Shown here: positions 31,452-39,322 of the stretch, in pieces
Layout: each line of letters begins with the position of its first letter
How positions within the stretch are numbered: the stretch's first letter is position 1
Origin: Micromonospora aurantiaca ATCC 27029
GTDB taxonomy: Bacteria; Actinomycetota; Actinomycetes; Mycobacteriales; Micromonosporaceae
Direction: 5' to 3'
Length of the DNA stretch: 64,000 bases
NCBI RefSeq assembly: GCF_000145235.1
Contig: NC_014391.1
Span: forward strand, 4,782,001-4,846,000
Position numbers and translations under genes: made by a program
The notes under the pieces: generated by a model
What the model was told of the DNA's origin: nothing
The model's database searches: none
Seen by the model: only the letters and a program-made list of their open reading frames with translations

Positions 31452-32554
31452 GGCCGCTGCCCGGGCCATCCGTTGTGCGGGACGGCCGGTGGCGGCGGTG
31501 TGGCCTGCTGACGGGGCGCGACGGCGGGCAGCGGGATGGTCGACATCACCCGGTGCACGATGTGGTCGGCCGGTACGTCGTCGGCGAGCGCGTCGTAGCT
31601 GAGCACCAGCCGGTGGCGCAGGATGTCCGGCGCGATGTCCTGCACGTCCTGCGGCAGCGCGTAGTCCCGCCCGCGCAGCAGCGCCAGCGCGCGGGTGGCC
31701 CGGACCAGGCCGAGCGAGGCGCGCGGGCTGGCGCCGTACTGGATGAGCTGAGCCACGTCGGGCATGCCGTGCTCGGCCGGCGCCCGGGTCGCGAGCACCA
31801 GCCGGACCGCGTAGTCGACCAGCGCGTTGTGCACGAACACCTGGTCGGCCTTGTGCTGGAGGGCGACCAGGTCCGGGGTGTCGAACACCCGGGCCGGCTC
31901 GGGCGGTGCCACGCCCATCCGGTAGACGATCTCGCGCTCCTCGGCGTCGGTCGGGTAGCCCACGACGATCTTCATGAGGAACCGGTCCCGCTGCGCCTCC
32001 GGCAGCGGGTAGACGCCCTCCTGCTCGATCGGGTTCTGGGTGGCCATCACCAGGAAAGGGTCCGGCACCCGGTGGCTCTCGCCGCCGATGGAGACCTGCC
32101 GCTCGCTCATCACCTCCAGCAGCGCCGACTGCACCTTGGCCGGCGCGCGGTTGATCTCGTCGGCGAGCAGGAAGTTGACGAAGACCGGGCCCAGCTCGAC
32201 GTCGAACTTCTCGCTGGACTGCCGGTAGATCCGGGTGCCCATGATGTCGGCGGGCACCAGGTCGGGGGTGAACTGGACCCGGGCGAACGAGCCGCCGACG
32301 ACCCGGGCCAGGGTCTCCACGGCGAGCGTCTTGGCCACACCCGGCACGCCCTCCAGCAGGCAGTGCCCCCGCGCCAGCAGCGCGACGAACATCCGCTCGA
32401 CCATCCGGTCCTGGCCGACGATCACCCGCTTGGTCTCGAACAGCGCCCGCTCCAGCAGCGTGGCGTCCTGTGCCGGGGTGGTGCCCGCCGGGGGCGGCGC
32501 GTCCGGCGCCACCTCGGTCGGGTTCGGCACGTCGGGTGTGGTCGGCTGGGCCAC
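31448..32554 (-). CDS. MoxR-family AAA+ ATPase
   Basis: A 368-residue AAA+ ATPase of the MoxR class. Walker A GVPGVAKT near residues 68-75, Walker B LLADEINRAP, sensor ATQNPIEQEGVYPLPEAQ, and the C-terminal lid with SPRASLGLVRATRALA. MoxR proteins act as chaperones for complex assembly with partners that have VWA and DUF58 domains, encoded directly downstream. The GTG at 32554 is chosen because GGAGG lies about 5 nt upstream; the open frame continues further but without family similarity. Confidence 0.94.
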   Translation of the reverse strand: MAQPTTPDVPNPTEVAPDAPPPAGTTPAQDATLLERALFETKRVIVGQDRMVERMFVALLARGHCLLEGVPGVAKTLAVETLARVVGGSFARVQFTPDLVPADIMGTRIYRQSSEKFDVELGPVFVNFLLADEINRAPAKVQSALLEVMSERQVSIGGESHRVPDPFLVMATQNPIEQEGVYPLPEAQRDRFLMKIVVGYPTDAEEREIVYRMGVAPPEPARVFDTPDLVALQHKADQVFVHNALVDYAVRLVLATRAPAEHGMPDVAQLIQYGASPRASLGLVRATRALALLRGRDYALPQDVQDIAPDILRHRLVLSYDALADDVPADHIVHRVMSTIPLPAVAPRQQATPPPPAVPHNGWPGQRP

Positions 32555-32740
32555 CGGTCCTCCACAGCAGGTTCGTCGTCGCGGCGTGGTGCGTATCAAG
32601 ACTGTCATGCCTCGCTGAGAGCCGAGGGTGGGAGAGGCACGATTTTCGCCGCGCCGTCCGGCCACGCCGTCCCGCCGCGCGGGAAACGCTGAACACGGGT
32701 GGACAACAAGGGGTCCGCAGTGTGTACGATTCACCCCGTC

Positions 32741-32770
32741 GCCGGGCGGCTCCCCCCGTGGCCGCCCGGC
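32741..32770 (+). promoter_or_regulatory. 10-bp hairpin upstream of the zinc-ribbon gene
   Basis: Perfect arms GCCGGGCGGC (32741-32750) and 32761-32770. A TACGAT hexamer (32725-32730) lies just upstream. No T-run follows, and the downstream gene seems to have its own leaderless start, so this may be a short transcript end or an operator. Confidence 0.35.
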
Positions 32771-32795
32771 GCTAAAACTCCCGGCGTGCGGCCTC

Positions 32796-32801
32796 TAGAC
32801 T
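32796..32801 (+). promoter_or_regulatory. -10 hexamer TAGACT, leaderless start
   Basis: TAGACT ends 7 nt before the GTG at 32809. Confidence 0.5.
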
Positions 32802-32808
32802 CGCCCCG

Positions 32809-33018
32809 GTGACGACTCCCACCACCCCGGACGAGACGCTGATCTGCTCGGCACGGGGGTGTCGCGCGCCCGCCGCCTTCCAGCTCCGCTGGCACAATCC
32901 CCGCCTGCACGCGCCCGACCGGCGCAAGACCTGGCTGGCCTGCCCGGACCACCGGGGCTCCCTCGGTGACTTCCTCGACGCACGCGGCTTCCTCCGCGAG
33001 GTGGTCCCGCTGCCCTGA
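32809..33018 (+). CDS. small zinc-ribbon-like conserved protein
   Basis: A 69-residue cytosolic protein. CSARGC (Cys13 and Cys18) and a later ACPDH (Cys and His) could bind one zinc ion in a ribbon or treble-clef fold. Homologues in actinobacteria are often wrongly named acetone carboxylase, but the protein is far too small for that and the true role is unknown. GTG 32809 lies 7 nt after TAGACT, with no ribosome site. It is the first gene ahead of the PH-domain pair on the same strand. Confidence 0.7.
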   Translation: MTTPTTPDETLICSARGCRAPAAFQLRWHNPRLHAPDRRKTWLACPDHRGSLGDFLDARGFLREVVPLP

Positions 33019-33023
33019 TCGCC

Positions 33024-33029
33024 TACGCT
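33024..33029 (+). promoter_or_regulatory. -10 hexamer TACGCT
   Basis: TACGCT ends 6 nt before the GTG at 33036, the first codon of the short ORF leading into the PH-domain gene. Confidence 0.45.
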
Positions 33030-33035
33030 CGAAGC

Positions 33036-33095
33036 GTGAGCGAGCAGATGACCCGAGCCCGTACCGGCGGCGAGCACGGCAGGTCCTCCCGGTGA
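33036..33095 (+). CDS. possible leaderless 19-residue upstream ORF
   Basis: GTG 33036 to TGA 33095, product MSEQMTRARTGGEHGRSSR. A TACGCT hexamer lies 6 nt before the GTG, so the mRNA may begin with this ORF. Its TGA overlaps the GTG of the PH-domain gene (GTGA, 33092-33095), suggesting that it delivers ribosomes to that gene by re-initiation. No ribosome site is seen for the PH gene itself. Confidence 0.45.
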   Translation: MSEQMTRARTGGEHGRSSR

Positions 33096-33619
33096 GCGGT
33101 GACGGCCCGGCCGGCCTCCCGCCCGCCTCGCGCAGCGCGTTGGAGCCCTGGCCGGACACGGTCCGCTGGCAGCCGATCTCCCGCGACCTGATCTGGGTGG
33201 AGCTGATCCGGCTCGGCATCGGGCTGGCCGTGGCGCTCGTGGTGCTCGGCGTGGCCTGGGCGCTGTCCGGGCACTGGCTGCTCGGCGCCGCCGTCGGCGT
33301 GGCGGTGCTGATGGGCGTCTGGCGGTCGGTCACCATCGTGCGGGCGGTCCGCGCCTGGGGGTACGCCGAGCGCGACGACGATCTGCTCGTGCGGCACGGC
33401 CTGCTGGTGCGGCGGTTGTCCATCGTGCCGTACTCGCGGATGCAGTTCGTCGATGTGAGCGCGGGTCCGCTGGAGCGCGCCTTCGACCTCGCCACCGTGC
33501 AATTGCATACGGCCGCGGCCGCGAGCGACGCGCGGGTGCCCGGGCTGCGTCCGGCCGAGGCGTCCCGGCTGCGCGACCGGCTGACCGCTCTGGGCGAGGA
33601 CCGGGCGGAGGGCCTGTGA
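33092..33619 (+). CDS. bacterial PH-domain (bPH2/YdbS-like) membrane protein
   Basis: A 175-residue protein with two adjacent helices (about 37-58 ELIRLGIGLAVALVVLGVAW and 60-80) followed by one bPH2 domain (residues about 85-165; DDDLLVRHGLLVRRLSIVPY, then SRMQFVDVSAGPLERAFDLA). The family is found in envelope proteins of unknown role. The GTG at 33092 overlaps the stop of the short upstream ORF, and its own stop overlaps the next GTG (33616), so three ORFs are chained by GTGA junctions. Confidence 0.85.
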   Translation: MSGDGPAGLPPASRSALEPWPDTVRWQPISRDLIWVELIRLGIGLAVALVVLGVAWALSGHWLLGAAVGVAVLMGVWRSVTIVRAVRAWGYAERDDDLLVRHGLLVRRLSIVPYSRMQFVDVSAGPLERAFDLATVQLHTAAAASDARVPGLRPAEASRLRDRLTALGEDRAEGL

Positions 33620-35316
33620 GCGAACGGAGCGACTCCGGCGCCCCGCCGCCCCACGACGACCGGCCCGAGCCGACGCCCGGCCCGCCCACGCCGGCCGACG
33701 CGGCGCACCCACCGGCTCCGGGTCAGCAGCCCAACGGGTATCCGTGGCCGCCCGCGCCGGGATACGGACCGCCGCCCGTCCCCGGACCACCATCCGGGTA
33801 CGGGCCACCTCCCGGCTACGGACCTCCGACCGGGTACGGGCCACCTCCCGGGTACGCACCGCCACCCGGCTACGGGCCGCCCGGCTCGGCGGCACCCGGG
33901 TACGGGCCGCCGCCCGGACCCGACACGGCGCCCGGGCCGTGGCCCGCGCCGCTGCCGCCGTACCCGGGACCGTGGGGTCCGGCGGCCGGGCCGCCCGCCG
34001 GTGGTGAGGAGCCCCGGCAGCGGCTGCATCCGCTCAGCCCGGCGCTGCACGGCGCGAAGTCGCTGTTCGTGGTGATCGCCGGGCTCTCCTGGTCGACGCT
34101 GTCGCGGGTCGGGTTCGGCTGGTTCGCGGTGCTGGTCACCGTCTTCGTGCTCGGCGCCACGGTGCTGTCGGTGGTGAGCTGGTGGAACACCGGCTACCAC
34201 CTGGTCGGCCGCGAGCTGCGGGTCTACGAGGGCCTGCTGTGGCGGCGTACCCGGGCCATCCCGCTGGAGCGCTTGCAGGCGGTGGAGGTGGTCCGGCCGC
34301 TGCTGGCCCAGCTCACCGGCCTGGCCGAGCTGCGGCTGGAGGTGGTCGGCGGGGGCAAGACCGAGGCGCCCCTGGCCTACCTCAGCGTCGCCGAGGCCAC
34401 CGCGCTGCGGCAGCGTCTGCTCGCGGTGGCCGGTCGCTCCGCCCCGGCGCCGGTTCCGGCGGCCGAGCCCGGCGCGCCGGTCGCGCCCGTGCCGGAAGGG
34501 CGCCGGCTGCACGCGGTACGCAACCAGGACCTGCTGATCAGCCAGTTGCTCACGCCGCAGGCGTTCCTGCTGCCGTTGGGCCTGGCGTTCGTCGGCGCCC
34601 AGTTCCTCTCCGAGGGCTCGTGGTCGTTCATCGCGGTGGCGAGCACGCTCACCGCGATGGCGGGCGTGGTGCTGCAACCGATCCGCCGGGTGCTCGACGA
34701 CTGGAGCTTCCGGCTCGACCGGGACGACGGCACGCTGCGCGTGCACAACGGGCTGCTGGAGACGCGGATGCAGACCGTGCCGCTGCACCGGGTGCAGACC
34801 GTACGGGCGACCTGGCCGCTGCTCTGGCGGATGAAGGGGTGGTTGCGGCTGCGGCTGGAGGTGGCCGGCTACTCGGCCGGTGAGCCGGACGACCGCAACC
34901 GCCCGGACCGGCTGCTGCCGGTCGGCGACGCGGGCACCGGCGCGATGGTCGTGGCGGAGGTGCTGCCCGGCGTACGGCTGGACGCGCTGCCCGCCACGCC
35001 GCCCCCGTCGCGGGCCCGGTGGCTGCGCCCGCTGAGCCGCAAGGTGGTCGGCGCCGGTCTCGACGAGCGGGTCTTCGTGGCCCGCTCCGGGCTGCTGACC
35101 AGGCAGTTGACGCTGGTGCCGTACGCCCGGATCCAGAGCGTGCGGGTCACCCGCGGTCCGGTGCAGCGGCTGCTGCGGCTGGCCACCGTGCACGCGGACA
35201 CCGCCGGTGGGGCCGGGGCTGCGGCTGTCGACCGGGATCTGGCCGACGCGTGGGAGCTGGCCGCGGAGCTGACCGAGCGGTCGCGCGCCGCCCGCCGTAC
35301 CGACAGCGGCCGCTGA
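33616..35316 (+). CDS. multi-bPH2 membrane protein (YdbT-like) with Pro/Gly/Tyr-rich tail
   Basis: A 566-residue partner of the preceding gene. Residues 1-135 are a cytosolic low-complexity tail with about six GYGPPPG/GYAPPPG-type repeats. Then come two helices (about 165-195), a first bPH2 domain (TGYHLVGRELRVYEGLLWRR; IPLERLQAVEVVRP), two more helices (about 310-350), a second (RVHNGLLETRMQTVPLHRVQ) and third bPH2 domain (FVARSGLLTRQLTLVPYARI). The small-plus-large YdbS/YdbT pair is a common actinobacterial arrangement of unknown function. The GTG overlaps the upstream stop. Disordered Pro-rich tails like this one may mediate protein contacts. Confidence 0.86.
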   Translation: MSERSDSGAPPPHDDRPEPTPGPPTPADAAHPPAPGQQPNGYPWPPAPGYGPPPVPGPPSGYGPPPGYGPPTGYGPPPGYAPPPGYGPPGSAAPGYGPPPGPDTAPGPWPAPLPPYPGPWGPAAGPPAGGEEPRQRLHPLSPALHGAKSLFVVIAGLSWSTLSRVGFGWFAVLVTVFVLGATVLSVVSWWNTGYHLVGRELRVYEGLLWRRTRAIPLERLQAVEVVRPLLAQLTGLAELRLEVVGGGKTEAPLAYLSVAEATALRQRLLAVAGRSAPAPVPAAEPGAPVAPVPEGRRLHAVRNQDLLISQLLTPQAFLLPLGLAFVGAQFLSEGSWSFIAVASTLTAMAGVVLQPIRRVLDDWSFRLDRDDGTLRVHNGLLETRMQTVPLHRVQTVRATWPLLWRMKGWLRLRLEVAGYSAGEPDDRNRPDRLLPVGDAGTGAMVVAEVLPGVRLDALPATPPPSRARWLRPLSRKVVGAGLDERVFVARSGLLTRQLTLVPYARIQSVRVTRGPVQRLLRLATVHADTAGGAGAAAVDRDLADAWELAAELTERSRAARRTDSGR

Positions 35317-35392
35317 CCCCGGCGGCCGCGACGCCACGGCGAACCACGGCGGCGCGCAGACGACCCGGCCGCCCGTGACGGCGGCGGGGGGC

Positions 35393-36463
35393 CTACCGGC
35401 GCTCGGCGGGCACCGCGTCCCGGTCGTCGGCGGCGCGGTCCGGGGTGTCGGCGGCGGTGTCGCCGTCGGCGGACGGGGCACCTGCGGCGACGGCGGGCTC
35501 ACCGGCACGCCGGGCCTGCCGCGCCGCCCACCAGCGCTCGGCCAGGCCGACCACCAGGAACGTCATGCCCACGTACGCCCAGCCGACCAGCACGTCGATC
35601 AGGTAGTGCTCGCCGCTGTACATCAGCGTGAACGTCATGGCCAGCGGATACGCCAGCATCAGCGGCCACCAGCGCTTGCGCACCGACCGCATGAAGAACA
35701 GCACCACGAACAGCGCGAACGCGGTGTGCAGCGACGGCATCGCGGCCACCGGGTTGGAGGCGATCTGCCCGGCGTTGAGCAGGTTGCCCGCGCCGTGCAT
35801 GCCGATCTCCTTCCAGCCCCGGGTGGAGATCCGCGCGACCTCGGTGAGCAGGCCGTTCTGCGCCGCCCACCACGGCGGCGCGGCCGGGTAGGCGAAGTAG
35901 GTGACCAGGCCGGCCGCGCACAGGAAGCCCCAGCGCGACATGTACGCGATCCAGCGCCGCCGGTTGCGCATCCACAGCACCGCGGCGGCGGCGAACGTCG
36001 CCACGAAGTGCGAGAAGTAGATCCAGCTCACCAGCACGTCCCACCAGCGCACCTCGGACGCGTCGTACAGGCGCTCCTGGAGCCAGATCGTCGGCACCTC
36101 GCCGCCGGTGAGCCACCCGGTGAGGAAGCGGTCGGCGACGATCAGCTCCATCGCGTGCGGGGTGGCGCCGTTGTCGGCGAACCCGCGGGACAGGTTGTAC
36201 GCGGCGAGCAGCAGCACCACCGGGATCCAGTCCCGGGCGAAGCGCAGGTGGCTGCGCCACGGGCGGGCCGAGTTCCACGCGACGGTGCCGGCCCAGATCC
36301 ACAGGAACGCGTACGCCGGGTCGGTGGGCAGGCCGATGGCGAGCCAGGCGACGACGAAGGCGACGCCCCAGATGGTCATCGCGATCACACGGCGGCGCCC
36401 ACCGTCGGGCGATTCGGTGGTCGCGTCGGGGGCGGGGGTCGGAGATTGTGTCAGCTCGGCCAT
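35393..36463 (-). CDS. PAP2-superfamily membrane phosphatase/transferase
   Basis: A 356-residue membrane enzyme with about six to seven helices. The PAP2 active-site parts are visible: AMPSLHTAFALFVVLFF (motif 2, near residue 237) and YSGEHYLIDVLVGWAYVG (motif 3, near 287). The GEHYLIDVLVGW pattern is typical of the Aur1/inositol-phosphoryl-transferase-like branch, so it may handle a lipid phosphate or transfer a phospho-head group rather than simply hydrolyse PA. The ATG at 36463 lies 8 nt after TAACCT. The C-terminal 45 residues are Asp/Ala-rich and disordered. Confidence 0.87.
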   Translation of the reverse strand: MAELTQSPTPAPDATTESPDGGRRRVIAMTIWGVAFVVAWLAIGLPTDPAYAFLWIWAGTVAWNSARPWRSHLRFARDWIPVVLLLAAYNLSRGFADNGATPHAMELIVADRFLTGWLTGGEVPTIWLQERLYDASEVRWWDVLVSWIYFSHFVATFAAAAVLWMRNRRRWIAYMSRWGFLCAAGLVTYFAYPAAPPWWAAQNGLLTEVARISTRGWKEIGMHGAGNLLNAGQIASNPVAAMPSLHTAFALFVVLFFMRSVRKRWWPLMLAYPLAMTFTLMYSGEHYLIDVLVGWAYVGMTFLVVGLAERWWAARQARRAGEPAVAAGAPSADGDTAADTPDRAADDRDAVPAERR

Positions 36464-36471
36464 CGCGGACA

Positions 36472-36477
36472 AGGTTA
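36472..36477 (-). promoter_or_regulatory. -10 hexamer TAACCT for the PAP2 gene
   Basis: TAACCT (36477-36472) ends 8 nt before the ATG at 36463; no ribosome site. Confidence 0.4.
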
Positions 36478-36565
36478 ACGGCGGGCGACGGGCGGGCATG
36501 CGGGCGGGCGGTGGCGACCGGACCGGCGGCGGCCCGGACGCCGGACGGCCGCGGGTCGGCTGCAC

Positions 36566-36571
36566 TAGGCT
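36566..36571 (+). promoter_or_regulatory. -10 hexamer TAGGCT for the thioesterase gene
   Basis: TAGGCT ends exactly 7 nt before the ATG at 36579. Confidence 0.5.
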
Positions 36572-36578
36572 CGGCCGC

Positions 36579-36983
36579 ATGCAGGAGCAGCCGGAGTCGC
36601 CCTTCACGCCGGGCCTGACCGCCCGGGTCGAGCTCACAGTGACCGACGCCGACACCGCGCAGGCGGTCGGCTCGGGGGACGTGCCGGTGCTCGGCACACC
36701 CCGGGTGCTGGCGCTGGCCGAGGCCGCGACGGTGGCCGCCACCGCGACCCGGATGCCGTCCGGGTCGACCACTGTCGGCGTGCGGGTGGAGCTGGAGCAC
36801 CGCGCGGCCACGCCGGTCGGTCGTACCGTGGCCGCCCACGCCGAGCTGGTGAAGGTCGACGGGAAGCGGCTCGTCTTCGACGTGACAGTCACCGACGGGC
36901 CCACCGTGGCGGCGCAGGGCCGGGTCGAGCGGGTGCTCGTCGACCGGCAGCGCTTCGTCGAGCGGGCCGTGCGCCAGTCATGA
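36579..36983 (+). CDS. FlK-like hotdog thioesterase
   Basis: A 134-residue hotdog-fold protein resembling fluoroacetyl-CoA thioesterase-like enzymes: TPRVLALAEAATVAATATRM, then MPSGSTTVGVRVELEHRAATPVG and VDGKRLVFDVTVTDG. It would hydrolyse an acyl-CoA; the substrate is unknown, and resemblance to FlK does not imply fluoroacetate. ATG 36579 is chosen because TAGGCT lies 7 nt upstream; a longer frame upstream lacks similarity. It overlaps the next gene by ATGA, so the two are coupled. Confidence 0.82.
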   Translation: MQEQPESPFTPGLTARVELTVTDADTAQAVGSGDVPVLGTPRVLALAEAATVAATATRMPSGSTTVGVRVELEHRAATPVGRTVAAHAELVKVDGKRLVFDVTVTDGPTVAAQGRVERVLVDRQRFVERAVRQS

Positions 36984-37807
36984 CGGCCGGGTTCTCCGAG
37001 GTCGCCGCCGGGGTGCACGTGCTGCGCGAGCCGACGCTCGCGGTGAACGTCGTGCTGGTGGCCGGTGACGGCGCGGCGCTGCTCGTCGACACGCTCTCGA
37101 CCGCCCGGCAGGCCCGGGAGCTGGCGGAGGCGGCGCGGGCGGTGACGCCGTACCCGTGGACGATCGTGAACACGCACCACCACTTCGACCACTGCTTCGG
37201 CAACGCCACGCTGGCCGGGCCGGACACGGCGATCTACGCGCAGGCCCAGGCCGCGGCGGCGCTGCGGGACCGGTCCGACGCGGTGCGCCGCGCCGCGTAC
37301 GAGGAGATGCGTGCCGGGCACCCGGCGCTGGCCGAGGAGCTGGCGCGTACCGAACTGCGGGCGCCGACGCACGAGGTGCACGAGGAGACGGTGCTCGACG
37401 TCGGCGGCCGGCGGGTGGTGCTGCGCCATCCCGGGCACGGGCACACCGACGCCGATCTGGTGGTGCACGTGCCCGACGCGGACGTGCTGGTCGCCGGCGA
37501 CCTGGTGGAGCAGAGCGGGCCACCGGCGTTCGAGGAGTCGTACCCCCTGAAGTGGCCGGACGCGCTGGCCGACCTGCTGCGGCTGACCACGCCCGCGACG
37601 GTGGTGGTGCCCGGCCACGGCGAGCCGGTCGGCGTGGACTTCGTCCGCGAGCAGCACGCGCAGCTCGCGCGGCAGGCGTGGCTGATCCGCGCCGGGCACA
37701 CCGGCAGCGCCCCGCCGGAGCGGGTGGCGGCCGAGTCGCCGTTCGGCGCCCGGCCGGGCCTGATCGCCGCCCGCCGCGGCTACGCGGAGCTGGACGGCAC
37801 GGCCTGA
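36980..37807 (+). CDS. metallo-beta-lactamase-fold hydrolase
   Basis: A 275-residue MBL-fold hydrolase. The zinc site is complete: NTHHHFDHCFGN (HxHxDH-type, residues about 56-67), HPGHGHTDADL, the bridging Asp in VLVAGDLVEQSG, and the C-terminal VVPGHGEPVG His. Glyoxalase II or thioesterase-like hydrolysis is plausible, especially as it is translationally coupled to a hotdog thioesterase (ATGA overlap at 36980). A role in clearing acyl or lactoyl thioesters is inference. Confidence 0.9.
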   Translation: MTAGFSEVAAGVHVLREPTLAVNVVLVAGDGAALLVDTLSTARQARELAEAARAVTPYPWTIVNTHHHFDHCFGNATLAGPDTAIYAQAQAAAALRDRSDAVRRAAYEEMRAGHPALAEELARTELRAPTHEVHEETVLDVGGRRVVLRHPGHGHTDADLVVHVPDADVLVAGDLVEQSGPPAFEESYPLKWPDALADLLRLTTPATVVVPGHGEPVGVDFVREQHAQLARQAWLIRAGHTGSAPPERVAAESPFGARPGLIAARRGYAELDGTA

Positions 37808-37820
37808 CCGGCGGCCGCGC

Positions 37821-38723
37821 TCAGCCGGCGTCGGCGAGGATCTCGCGGAGACGGTTGCGGCACTCGGCGACGAACGCCGGGAACGTGTCCCAGTAGTAGG
37901 AGACGCCGCTGGCCGCCACCCCGAGCGCCCAGGCGCGGGCCCGTGCCCAGGTCACGTCGTCCACGCCGAGCGCCTCCCGGTAGGCGTGCCGGGCCCGCGG
38001 CGGAAGGTCCCAGATCGGCGCGTGTTCCGCGTCGGGGTGCCCGACGGTCAGGCCGCCGAAGTCGATGACCGCCCGCAGCCGTCCGCCGTGCACCAGCAGG
38101 TTGGTGGGCTTGAGGTCGCCGTGCAGCCAGACGTGCGGCCCGGCGGGTTCGGGCAGGGTGAGGGCGTCCCGCCAGAGCCGGACCAGGGTGTCGACGTCCG
38201 TCTCGTCGCCGATCCGGCTCCGGCAGTCGTCGAGCGCCGCGGAGATCCAGGCGTCGCAGGGGTGGAGGCTGCCGCCGCGGTATCCGCTGAGCGGGCCCGC
38301 GCGGGTCGCGCCGAGCAGGTCGGTCGCGTGCAGGCGCCTGACGAATACGGCCAGGTCGGCGCCGAGGGCGGCCCAGTCCTCGACCGTGCCGGACCGGACC
38401 TCGTCGCCCGGTATCCACCGCTGCACCGACCACGGCAGCGGGAAGGCGTCGGCCGGGACGCCGGCGTACACCGGTTCCGGCACCCGGTACGGCAGCAGCG
38501 GCGCGAGCCGGGGCAGCCACTGCTGTTCCTTGCGCAGGGCACCGGCCTTCTCGGCGGTGCGCGGCAGCCGGACGAGCAGGTCGGCGCCGAGGCGGTACAT
38601 CGTGTTGTCGGTCCCGGCCCCGGCCGGGGTCAGCGGCAGCGCGGCCCACTCGGGGCGCTGGTCGGCCAGCAGCGCCCGGACGACCTGCTCGTCCACGGGT
38701 ATCTCGTCCTGGTGCAGGGCCAT
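37821..38723 (-). CDS. aminoglycoside phosphotransferase-family kinase
   Basis: A 300-residue kinase-fold protein of the APH/choline-kinase family. Seen: a nucleotide loop region (GAGTDNTMYRLGADLLVRLP), the catalytic HGDLKPTNLLV (residues about 203-213) and the metal motif VIDFGGLTVGHPDAEHA. The family includes antibiotic kinases and metabolic kinases; nothing here proves resistance. The ATG at 38723 lies 7 nt after the marR stop, so the gene is probably co-transcribed with it and regulated by the same ligand. Confidence 0.87.
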   Translation of the reverse strand: MALHQDEIPVDEQVVRALLADQRPEWAALPLTPAGAGTDNTMYRLGADLLVRLPRTAEKAGALRKEQQWLPRLAPLLPYRVPEPVYAGVPADAFPLPWSVQRWIPGDEVRSGTVEDWAALGADLAVFVRRLHATDLLGATRAGPLSGYRGGSLHPCDAWISAALDDCRSRIGDETDVDTLVRLWRDALTLPEPAGPHVWLHGDLKPTNLLVHGGRLRAVIDFGGLTVGHPDAEHAPIWDLPPRARHAYREALGVDDVTWARARAWALGVAASGVSYYWDTFPAFVAECRNRLREILADAG

Positions 38724-38730
38724 CCGGTGA

Positions 38731-39240
38731 TCATGCGGGGCGGGACGGCGCGACGGCCACCGGGTTTCCGGGGGCCCGTCCGGGCGGTTCCGGCCGGGCA
38801 TGGCCCCGCAGTGCGCCGAGCAGCGCGTCGAGGTGCGGGGCGGCGGCCAGGATCGCCTCCCTCGCCGCCGGGTCCAGCTCGGCCAGTGCCTCGTCGAGCA
38901 GCGCGGCGCGGTTGGTCTCGTAGTCGGCCATCCGGGCCCGGGCGGCCTCGGTCACGCGCAGCCGCAGCACCCGGCGGTCGCCGGGGTCGCGGTCACGGGC
39001 CAGCAGCCCGGCGTCGGTGAGGTCGCGGACCAGCGTGCTCACCGTGTTGGGCGCGGTGCAGAGGCGCCGGGCCACCTCCTTGCCGCTGATCCCCGGCGTC
39101 TCCCGGACCAGCAGCAGCAACTCCACCTGCGCCTCGGGCAGCGGGTCTCGTCCGACGCGCGCCCCGGTCCGGCGGCGCAGGAGGCGGTGCAGCTCCCCCA
39201 CGACCGCTCCGACGCGCGCGACCTGCTCGTTCGTCGCCAC
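38731..39240 (-). CDS. MarR-family transcriptional regulator
   Basis: A 169-residue winged-helix repressor. Seen: ELHRLLRRRTGARVGRD, then LPEAQVELLLLVRETPGISGKEVARRL (helix-turn-helix) and the wing DRDPGDRRVLRLRVTEA. The GTG at 39240 is preferred over a TTG at 39264 because GAGGCGGG lies upstream. It is divergent from a Bcr/CflA transporter and upstream of an APH-type kinase, so it probably senses an inhibitory compound and represses the efflux gene. The shared gap holds short dyads. Confidence 0.9.
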   Translation of the reverse strand: MATNEQVARVGAVVGELHRLLRRRTGARVGRDPLPEAQVELLLLVRETPGISGKEVARRLCTAPNTVSTLVRDLTDAGLLARDRDPGDRRVLRLRVTEAARARMADYETNRAALLDEALAELDPAAREAILAAAPHLDALLGALRGHARPEPPGRAPGNPVAVAPSRPA

Positions 39241-39262
39241 GGGGTCACCCGCCTCACATCGC

Positions 39263-39288
39263 AATAGTTCTGACTACAGATGTAAGGT
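39263..39288. promoter_or_regulatory. marR/transporter divergent control region
   Basis: Minus-strand ACTATT (39268-39263) and plus-strand TAAGGT (39283-39288) are candidate -10 hexamers. Between them lie the small dyads TAGT-TCTG-ACTA and TCTG-ACTA-CAGA, a plausible MarR operator in an AT-richer stretch. Confidence 0.4.
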
Positions 39289-39322
39289 ACCCGGACGCAC
39301 CGGATCCAGGGGGTACCCACTC

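Noticed and set aside
32809..33018. Acetone carboxylase
   Set aside because: A name often attached to such 69-residue proteins; the size and Cys pattern fit a small zinc-ribbon, not a carboxylase subunit.
32731..35508. 925-codon minus-strand open frame across the PH-domain genes
   Set aside because: Low-complexity Arg/Pro/Gly sequence without a domain; plus-strand genes there are GTGA-coupled with clear bPH2 domains.
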